Positions 51,402 to 58,932 of a stretch of DNA of 64,000 bases are shown here, one piece after another. The notes under the pieces are model-generated. The model saw only the letters and a list, made by a program, of their open reading frames with translations. It had not been told where the DNA came from and made no database searches. The DNA comes from Anaerolineales bacterium UBA6055. Lineage in GTDB: Bacteria > Chloroflexota > Anaerolineae > Aggregatilineales > Phototrophicaceae. Position 1 is the stretch's first letter, and each line of letters begins with the position of its first letter. The translations under genes were made by a program, and so were the position numbers. The DNA lies in NCBI GenBank assembly GCA_002428985.1, contig DIYL01000047.1:186001-250000 (forward strand), given 5' to 3'.

Positions 51402-52808
51402 ATGAAACGTCCGAATATTCTCATTCTATATACCGACCAACAACGCTGGGATGCGATTGGCAATGATGAAATTATCACCCCAAATCTGGATCGCCTCGCG
51501 GCGGGTGGGGTCGTATTTACCCATCACTTCGTACAGAGTCCGGTCTGTATGCCGAGCCGTATCAGTATGTTATCAGGGCAATATCCATCGACCTTGAAAA
51601 TTACGCATATGGGCGTGCCTGTTCCCGAAGATACCCTCACATTACCTAAACTATTGAATCCCTATGGGTATCGCACAGCTAATATCGGTAAACTGCATTT
51701 CCTCCCACATGCGAATCGTGACCATCGACACCCTCATCCTGACTATGGTTTTCAGCATCTAGAAATTAGTGACGAACCCGGTGTCTATGAAGATGCCTAT
51801 CGTGCATGGGTGCGCGCACAAGCACCTGAACAGATGGATAATATCAGCGTGGGGATTCCACCCGCTTCTCGTGTCTGGCAAGAGCTGATGGATATTGATG
51901 ATGGCGTTAATCATCGTGGCAATCCATCAGGGCGTAATGATACGCTTGGCGTGATTCCGTTCATGGCAGATGATCATCTCACGCATACAGCATTTGTCAG
52001 CGAACAAACCCAAGAATTTATCCGCCAACAAACCGACCAACCTTTCTTATGTATCTCTGGATTTTATTCTCCGCATTCGCCGTGGGTAGTACCCCAAAAG
52101 TACCTCGATATGTACAATCCTGAGTCTTTATCTATCCCCTCTTTCCCACCCGAGATTGATGCCGAACGCCCTGATAATCCCTTTGGACAATTTTCGGATA
52201 CTCAATTGCGCAATGCCAAACATGGATACTACGCCATGATTACCGAAGTTGATGACATGATCGGGCAAATTTTACGCACATTGCAAGAAACGGGACACGC
52301 CGATAATACGATTGTGGTGTTTACATCGGATCATGGGGAATGGCTTGGCGATCATCTTAAATTTGGTAAAGGCTATCCTGCTGATGATGCTGTCAGCCGT
52401 GTGCCACTAATTATTGACGCACCAAATGGCATTTCTGGTAAAAAGATTAGATCGTTAGTGGAAAGTGTGGACATCGTTCCGACACTCCTTGACCTTGCGC
52501 ATATTCAGATTCCACCGCATCTACAAGGCGATAGCTTAGCGGGCGTCCTGCGTGGTGAAATTGCACAGGGTGATGGGGTTGCACTTACCGAAGGCAACGG
52601 CTGGAAATGCCTGCGCACACCAAACTTTCGCTATCTCATTCATGATGATGGTACGGAAAACTTGTGGGATATACAACAAGACCCGCGTAATTATTATGAT
52701 GTTGCGACGCACCCAGATTATGCCCCTGCGTTAATGGACTGTCGCCATCAATTGGTCACACGCCTATTACGTATGGAACGACCAATCCCGCGCACATGGA
52801 CATATTAG
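51402..52808 (+). CDS. sulfatase family hydrolase
   Basis: A 468-residue member of the alkaline-phosphatase-like sulfatase family that hydrolyses sulfate or phosphonate esters. The formylglycine motif C49-M-P-S-R is in the SPVCMPSRISMLSGQYP block, with metal ligands at D12 and in FTSDHGEWLGDH. The ATG at 51402 has GGAG 8 nt before it; the in-frame ATG at 51378 lacks one. Maturation needs a formylglycine-generating or anaerobic enzyme encoded elsewhere. There is no signal peptide, so it is probably cytoplasmic. Its last 65 bp recur in decayed form at 55973-56037. Confidence 0.92.
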   Translation: MKRPNILILYTDQQRWDAIGNDEIITPNLDRLAAGGVVFTHHFVQSPVCMPSRISMLSGQYPSTLKITHMGVPVPEDTLTLPKLLNPYGYRTANIGKLHFLPHANRDHRHPHPDYGFQHLEISDEPGVYEDAYRAWVRAQAPEQMDNISVGIPPASRVWQELMDIDDGVNHRGNPSGRNDTLGVIPFMADDHLTHTAFVSEQTQEFIRQQTDQPFLCISGFYSPHSPWVVPQKYLDMYNPESLSIPSFPPEIDAERPDNPFGQFSDTQLRNAKHGYYAMITEVDDMIGQILRTLQETGHADNTIVVFTSDHGEWLGDHLKFGKGYPADDAVSRVPLIIDAPNGISGKKIRSLVESVDIVPTLLDLAHIQIPPHLQGDSLAGVLRGEIAQGDGVALTEGNGWKCLRTPNFRYLIHDDGTENLWDIQQDPRNYYDVATHPDYAPALMDCRHQLVTRLLRMERPIPRTWTY

Positions 52809-52820
52809 GGGCAGGCTCCA

Positions 52821-55469
52821 ATGCCGATTCGTAATTTACCATTACAAGTTACTTCATTTGTAGGGCGAGAGACAGATATTGCTACTGTTATTTCCCGTCT
52901 ACGAGATACCAACTGTCATTTACTGACCTTACAAGGTGTTGGTGGGATTGGCAAAACACGCCTAGCAATTGCCAGTGCACAACAATTATCTGAAGATGAC
53001 TTTATAGATGGGATCGTATTCATTGCACTTGCCTCGCTCAAGAATCCAGAAAATATTGTGACTGAAATTATCACTACATTAGGTATCTTGATGGGAGATG
53101 ATACGACGCCCTATGAGGTATTGCTCTCATATCTAAGTGACCGCAATTTATTAATTATCTTAGATAATTTGGAACATCTCCTTCCAGATGCAGTTGACCT
53201 CGTAGACGATATTATTCGTCTATGTCCGATGGTGACCTGGTTGATTACATCGCGTGAGCGTCTTTATCTACAAGCTGAGCATATCTTACAAGTAGATGGA
53301 TTGACCCACCCAAAAGATGATAGTGAAACTGGGGAGGGTTACTCAGCACTGACGCTATTTGAGGAACGGGCAAAACAGATTCAATATAATTTTGATCTTC
53401 AAGCAAACTATAAGCAAGTTCGACGCATTTGTCAGGCTGTAGCTGGGTTGCCTTTAGCTATTGAATTAGCTACCTCATGGCTATCGTCACTGACATGTGA
53501 TCAAATTATCATCGAACTTGAAAAAGGTATCGATTTACTGGCAACGCGCAATCGCAATATACCAGAGCGTCATCGTAGTATTCGGGCGACTTTTGATTAT
53601 TCTTGGGAACGGCTAAACGCAAAAGAAAAAGTAGTTTTCTCGAAACTATCGATCTTTCGTGGTGGCTTTACATTTGAAGCTGCTGAAGCAATTGCTGATG
53701 CAACTATTCTGACTCTATCAAGCCTCATCGAGAAGTCGATGATTCGCATGAATAATAACGGACGATATGACCTACATAAGTTACTGCGAGAATATGCTTC
53801 ACAAAAACTTGATACTGTTAGCCAAGATTCGGTTTGGGAACGATACAAAATGTACTATGCTCAATTTTCTGTAGATAAAGCCATTGATATAAAAGGGCGT
53901 AGACAGATAGAAGGACTCAACGAGTTTCAGGAGGATTTTGATAATATTCGTATTACATGGTATCTAGCAATCGAGTCTAGCGATTTAGATGCATTAGCCA
54001 TGATAATGGAGTGCCTCACACTATTTTGCAAGCTACGGACATACTATCGGGTAGGTCTGACCTTATTTGAAGATGCGATTTATAAAGTATTGCCAAACGA
54101 ATCTAAAACAATCCATCCAATTTTGAATCGGCTACGTGCCTATTATTTACATGTTCGACTTTTACCTCAAAAATATCCTGTTCCTATTAATGTGACAACA
54201 ATGACACAAATGACGTTGCATCATGCTGAAAAACAGGAGGATTGGCTCACAGAACTTCTCTGCCATTGGTTACGTGGTATGTACCTTGGATTCGACAATC
54301 AACTAGATGACGCTTTAGTTAGTATGAATCGGGCTATGCATTTGGCAGAAGACCATAACACAACCTTTTATCAAGGATGCTTGCTAGGAATTCTCAATAA
54401 CCTTTTTACATTTCAATACTATGATTCCACATCATATGGTGATGACATTAATCGTAAATATGAGGCGATCACGCGACAACTTAAGGATTATCATGGTATC
54501 GCTGATGCACTCTTTATAAAGTCGAGACGATATATGAGAATGGGAAGATATGAAGAAGATTCCTACTATTTAGAAGAATCTTTAACTTATTGGCGAATGG
54601 TCGGAGATCAAAAAAGTATAGCTGGCGTATTACATACAAAAGGGATTAACGCATTTTTTGAGGGAAACTTTGCTATATCAATTGAAAATTTACAAGAAAG
54701 TATAGAGCTAAATCGTATATTGAATTTTCATGGACATGGATCGATAGGGTATGCGATGTTATCAATGATATCAGCTATGATTGGACAGCAAGCTCAAGCA
54801 CGAGTGTATCTTAATTCTCTGGATTCGTCTGGTGGGTTGAATGGGAGTTCTGTGGATTTCTTCTCTAATATGGCTAATGCTGTTTATGCAACTATCATTG
54901 GTGAAGCAAACTTTGCTCATTCATTGTTAGGTATGTTACGCAATTCTCAGCATATTCCTATGCTTGAAAGTATGGCGATCACAATGGCAGTATTTCCAGT
55001 ATTTCAGAAGCAGGATTACTATCGTGCTACACAATATCTGGGTTTAGTATTTACGCACCCTGCTAGCCGAAAAGGCTGGATGAAACAATGGGATAAACTA
55101 GGAAATCTACAAAGTGATATAAGAAATAAGTTGGGAACAACCACATATGAACAAGCTTGGCAACACGGTAAACAGCTTGATTTAGCTGAAATCATTGAAC
55201 AGTTGCAACGTGAGTTTTATGCTAGTAACGAATCTAGTATCTCCTCTATTGAGAATGCCAATCAAGCCCTGATTGAACCCCTGACCGAACGTGAACTGGA
55301 AATCCTCGGACTTATTGCTAATGGGCTTTCTAATGCAGGGATTGGCGAACATTTATATATCGCTGAAGGTACAGTCAAAAAGCATGTGTTTAATATCTAC
55401 CAGAAACTGGATGTGAAAAGACGGGTACAAGCGATTGAGCGTGGGCGTAACCTCGGATTACTGTCATAA
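52821..55469 (+). CDS. STAND ATPase-TPR-LuxR regulator, copy 1
   Basis: An 882-residue signal-integrating transcription regulator. FVGRETDI is at 13-20, Walker A GVGGIGKTR at 39-47, and Walker B LLIILDNLEHL near 110 followed by LITSRERL. A winged-helix region ends near 340. Helical repeats of TPR type fill about 360-790. The C-terminal LuxR/GerE HTH covers LTERELEILGLIANGLSNAGIGEHLYIAEGTVKKHVFNIYQKL. It starts 13 bp after the sulfatase stop, so co-expression is possible. Related by duplication to the gene at 56187. Target genes unknown. Confidence 0.9.
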   Translation: MPIRNLPLQVTSFVGRETDIATVISRLRDTNCHLLTLQGVGGIGKTRLAIASAQQLSEDDFIDGIVFIALASLKNPENIVTEIITTLGILMGDDTTPYEVLLSYLSDRNLLIILDNLEHLLPDAVDLVDDIIRLCPMVTWLITSRERLYLQAEHILQVDGLTHPKDDSETGEGYSALTLFEERAKQIQYNFDLQANYKQVRRICQAVAGLPLAIELATSWLSSLTCDQIIIELEKGIDLLATRNRNIPERHRSIRATFDYSWERLNAKEKVVFSKLSIFRGGFTFEAAEAIADATILTLSSLIEKSMIRMNNNGRYDLHKLLREYASQKLDTVSQDSVWERYKMYYAQFSVDKAIDIKGRRQIEGLNEFQEDFDNIRITWYLAIESSDLDALAMIMECLTLFCKLRTYYRVGLTLFEDAIYKVLPNESKTIHPILNRLRAYYLHVRLLPQKYPVPINVTTMTQMTLHHAEKQEDWLTELLCHWLRGMYLGFDNQLDDALVSMNRAMHLAEDHNTTFYQGCLLGILNNLFTFQYYDSTSYGDDINRKYEAITRQLKDYHGIADALFIKSRRYMRMGRYEEDSYYLEESLTYWRMVGDQKSIAGVLHTKGINAFFEGNFAISIENLQESIELNRILNFHGHGSIGYAMLSMISAMIGQQAQARVYLNSLDSSGGLNGSSVDFFSNMANAVYATIIGEANFAHSLLGMLRNSQHIPMLESMAITMAVFPVFQKQDYYRATQYLGLVFTHPASRKGWMKQWDKLGNLQSDIRNKLGTTTYEQAWQHGKQLDLAEIIEQLQREFYASNESSISSIENANQALIEPLTERELEILGLIANGLSNAGIGEHLYIAEGTVKKHVFNIYQKLDVKRRVQAIERGRNLGLLS

Positions 55470-55590
55470 ACTCTCACTACCTAACCAAATAAACTATATA
55501 AACCCTATATCTACTACTTTCGTGGCAAGACGCTTTCAGATGAATTCTCTATTCTAAAGACATCAAATGATGATTTAGAGGAGATATAAA

Positions 55591-55905
55591 ATGAAACACT
55601 TAAGTATTCTGAGTCTGGTAGTTATCGTATTATTTGTGAGTGTCGTTTGGGTTGCTGCAAGTGAATTAAGTACCCCTTTGGATAATGATGTTGCCGTTTA
55701 TCACACGCAGCAAGCACTAACTGAATTGTCTGCTGAAGGTATCGTGACTATTACAGATGTTGCTATGGATAAGTCTTCCATTATACAATTTGAACTAGCG
55801 GAAATATCAGCATATGGATTTGTGACTGTTGTGGATGAGAACAATAGATCCTGTTCGTTTGCGCTACAGGAACTATCCGCACGTGGATATCACATCCGTT
55901 GTTAA
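55591..55905 (+). CDS. small secreted protein with three internal repeats
   Basis: A 104-residue protein. A signal peptide covers about residues 1-23 (IVLFVSVVWVAASE). The mature part holds three units of the form ALTELSAEGIVTI, ELAEISAYGFVTV and ALQELSARGYHI, spaced about 30 apart. Two cysteines lie in the last third. No family recognised. AGGAG precedes the ATG, and a terminator follows at 55939. It is an independent unit between two STAND-LuxR genes and could be a ligand or secreted partner, which is speculation. Confidence 0.65.
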   Translation: MKHLSILSLVVIVLFVSVVWVAASELSTPLDNDVAVYHTQQALTELSAEGIVTITDVAMDKSSIIQFELAEISAYGFVTVVDENNRSCSFALQELSARGYHIRC

Positions 55906-55938
55906 TAATCATAGTAAACTGACATATATAGCAAACTC

Positions 55939-55964
55939 AAAAGCGCAATCTAACGCGCTTTTTG
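55939..55964 (+). terminator. intrinsic terminator after the small secreted protein
   Basis: Arms AAAAGCGC / GCGCTTTT with an 8-nt loop, followed by more T. It starts 34 nt past the stop codon. Confidence 0.85.
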
Positions 55965-55972
55965 TTGTCTGT

Positions 55973-56037
55973 GCCATCAATTGATCACACGCCTGTTACG
56001 TATCGAATGACCAATTCCGCGCACGTGGACATATTAG
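55973..56037 (+). pseudogene. decayed copy of the sulfatase gene 3' end
   Basis: 65 bp match the last 65 bp of the sulfatase gene (52744-52808) with six substitutions and no gaps, including the TAG. One substitution turns the CGA-position codon into an internal TGA. The rest of the sulfatase is absent. The segment precedes STAND-LuxR copy 2 just as the sulfatase precedes copy 1. Confidence 0.85.
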
Positions 56038-56186
56038 AGAGATCAATATTGTGTGCTCAAAACGAAAACAGATGTGTTGATGTTAAGTCCAATTCATTCA
56101 GGATCGATTATGAGGCATACAAGTGCGCGAGAAATTCGTTAAACTATTATAGGTAAATAATATTTACTTCAACTGTGGAGTCTAGT

Positions 56187-58511
56187 GTGAGGGCATACTT
56201 AACATCCGAGCCGTTTTTTGGGCGTAAAACAGATATTCAAACGATCAAGTTAATGCTACGTAATCGTGATTGTCGTTTACTGACGATTGCCGGTGTTGGC
56301 GGGATCGGCAAAACGCGCCTTGCTATCGAAATAATGCATCAGCTACAAAATGTATATGATCAAGTCTATTTCGTGGATATACATGCAATCGACACTGCTC
56401 AAGGTCTCTATTCGCAATTGATCGAAACGCTCGATATTCATACCGTTGACTCGCATCCAATGCTAAACCAGATTTGTAATTGGTTGAGTGATAGACACAT
56501 ATTGATCGTTCTCGATAATTTTGAGCACCTTGTCGCCGAGCGCGATATTTTAGCGCAGATTATTGCTCAAACTGATGAAACTAACTTCCTCATTACATCA
56601 CGCCAAACACTCAAACTGAACATGGAATATGTGCATTACTTGGATGGCTTAAATACAAAGAACGGCACAGCATCGTCATCTGTCTCTATGTTTATTGAGT
56701 TTGCAAAACGACGCCATCTAAGCTTCGATATTCAAGAAGAAGAAGTGGACACGATTAAAATTTGCCAGTTTGTTGATGGCATGCCATTGGCGATTCAACT
56801 CGCAAGTTCGTGGGTCGCTTCGATGTCGTGCGCTACAATTTTTGATCAGATTAAAGCCAATCACGAGATTCTATCGAGTCAGCACGCCGATATACCCAAA
56901 CGCCACCAGAGCATTACAGCGTGTTTTGATATTTCATGGAATCTACTGACGACGGTAGAACAGCAGGCGTTGGCAAAATTATCAATTTTTGAGGGCGGAT
57001 TCACAGTTGAAGCTGCTCAGCAAATTGCCGATGCAAATGCTTGGATATTGCGCTCATTAACCGAGAAATCGCTGATCCAATATGACCGCAATCTCGAACG
57101 CTATTATATTCACGAATTGATGCGTCAATATAGTTACACGAAGTTGTCACTGAGCGCGGACTTCCAAGCGACAGAAAACGCCTACATGCGTCATTATGCC
57201 AACTTATTAGCGACATGGACACACGACCTCAAAGTCGGCACACCACAAGCCAAGAATAAGTTCATCACGGCCAAGTTTAATATCATCAATAGCTGGAATC
57301 TCGCGATTCGTGATGGGAACTCACCAATCCTTGAGCAAATGTGGGAAGGGTTGTTTCAGTTTTTTGTGCAGAAGGGCAACTATCAAGAGGGTGAGGAGAT
57401 TTTTCAGCGTTTGTTAGATGCAGGCGACACTATCGATGCGGATATGCATTTGATTGGGCTGACATTTACCGCATGGTTCATATTCCGCAGAGGGCAAATC
57501 GAGGCGGCGCGTAAGCTCATCGAACAACAGCCAATCGAACGGTCTGCCAGAGAAAAACCCGAAATTTTGCATCTCGTTCACTATGCACATATTCTGGTGA
57601 TATCCGGTCAATATGACGAAGCCCATCAATTAATACCGGATTCGATTGCTGCTGCCGAATATCTGGACGATGACTATTATCATAGCTTTGCGTTATACAA
57701 CTATGGCTATTTATTAAGCCTCGTCGGGCAAATTGATGAGGCGATCAACTATATCAATCGGTCGATTGCACTGTCGCGACGGCTCGGGCAAGAATGGGGG
57801 ACGGCATTATCACTGATTGTCTTGAGCACGATTCTGGAACGGAGCGGACAGTACGACGACGCCTTGGAGCATCTCAAAGAGAGTTATACTGTGCTTGTTC
57901 GCACGCAAGATTATTGGGGCATCGTTTTTTCCTTAAGCTATCTGAGTCGCATTATGCTCAGGAAGAAGGATTATAAACAAGCCTATCACTACCTGCAACA
58001 AGCATGGAGCAAAGCCAAAGACTCCGCCAATATGTCGATCATTTTAGGGGTGATTTTAGATACAGCATTTTATATGAAAGAGACACGGCAATTTCACGAT
58101 GCCATCGCATTAGCGACCTATGTACAACATCACAAAGCGACTTATAGCATCGAACAGCACCGCGCCGACGAATTGCTAGAACAGCTCGCCACGCTGTTAT
58201 CACGGAAATTTTTTGATAGTAGTGTCGAAGCCGGACTCCTGTTATCGCCAGCCAAAACCCATAATATGATCGACCAGCTCGAGGCTATTGTGCCGAATCA
58301 AGACGCACTCGCATCGGAAAAACTGACACCGCGCGAATTAGAAATCCTACAATTGATTGCCGACGGACTTTCCAACCATGATATTGCCGAACACTTTATC
58401 ATTGCCGAAGGCACCGTCAAACGGCATGTGTTCAACCTCTACCAGAAGCTCAATGTTAACCGACGTGCACACGCCATCAATACCGGACGCGATTTAGGGC
58501 TCATCCAATAA
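56187..58511 (+). CDS. STAND ATPase-TPR-LuxR regulator, copy 2
   Basis: A 774-residue homologue of the gene at 52821 with the same order: FFGRKTDI at 10-17, Walker A GVGGIGKTR at 36-44, Walker B HILIVLDNFEHL, LITSRQTL, helical repeats, and a C-terminal LuxR HTH LTPRELEILQLIADGLSNHDIAEHFIIAEGTVKRHVFNLYQKL. The GTG at 56187 is chosen because GGAG lies 6 nt upstream and the protein then aligns with copy 1; a GTG at 56175 is alternative. It is about 110 residues shorter in the repeat region than copy 1, so the sensor parts have diverged while the HTH is conserved. Confidence 0.9.
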   Translation: MRAYLTSEPFFGRKTDIQTIKLMLRNRDCRLLTIAGVGGIGKTRLAIEIMHQLQNVYDQVYFVDIHAIDTAQGLYSQLIETLDIHTVDSHPMLNQICNWLSDRHILIVLDNFEHLVAERDILAQIIAQTDETNFLITSRQTLKLNMEYVHYLDGLNTKNGTASSSVSMFIEFAKRRHLSFDIQEEEVDTIKICQFVDGMPLAIQLASSWVASMSCATIFDQIKANHEILSSQHADIPKRHQSITACFDISWNLLTTVEQQALAKLSIFEGGFTVEAAQQIADANAWILRSLTEKSLIQYDRNLERYYIHELMRQYSYTKLSLSADFQATENAYMRHYANLLATWTHDLKVGTPQAKNKFITAKFNIINSWNLAIRDGNSPILEQMWEGLFQFFVQKGNYQEGEEIFQRLLDAGDTIDADMHLIGLTFTAWFIFRRGQIEAARKLIEQQPIERSAREKPEILHLVHYAHILVISGQYDEAHQLIPDSIAAAEYLDDDYYHSFALYNYGYLLSLVGQIDEAINYINRSIALSRRLGQEWGTALSLIVLSTILERSGQYDDALEHLKESYTVLVRTQDYWGIVFSLSYLSRIMLRKKDYKQAYHYLQQAWSKAKDSANMSIILGVILDTAFYMKETRQFHDAIALATYVQHHKATYSIEQHRADELLEQLATLLSRKFFDSSVEAGLLLSPAKTHNMIDQLEAIVPNQDALASEKLTPRELEILQLIADGLSNHDIAEHFIIAEGTVKRHVFNLYQKLNVNRRAHAINTGRDLGLIQ

Positions 58512-58932
58512 CTATTAATATTTCCCCACATATATCAGTATGTTGCTTTGTCTCTGTTAGGTTTGAGGCTTATAACCTGATGGTGATATTAAGAAGCTTG
58601 GATTAACTTCGGCGAGGATATAACATTTAGTTGCAAATTAAGCACTTATGGAATTTATTAATTACGTGGTCTCTTCATTAGATTCGTTACAAGTCGCAAC
58701 TCGACTATATTTTCATCTCATGTAAACTCTAACCACATCAATATCTTTCTAGAAGTTCTCAAAAACGAGTAAACTTGTTAGGCTATTAATTATTCCATAC
58801 GTTAGATCTAATTAAAGTATGAAAGCCTATTGGATTAATGTTACTATCAATTAGTGACTTCAGTTACATGATGAGTGTCTAAGAAAATGTTATTTTCATA
58901 TTGATCGTAGGCTCACACAATTGAGGTCAGGA
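58512..58932. other. 420-bp AT-rich spacer, no gene seen
   Basis: Between the second STAND gene and the DUF4062 gene. No frame with a plausible start and length, no clear hairpin or T-tract terminator, and no RNA gene recognised. It probably holds the promoter of the DUF4062 gene. Confidence 0.45.

Noticed and set aside
55962..56156. 64-codon frame over the sulfatase-tail copy
   Set aside because: It is in a different frame from the sulfatase remnant, starts with a TTG that has no ribosome binding site, and overlaps the terminator. The nucleotide match to 52744-52808 explains the sequence better.
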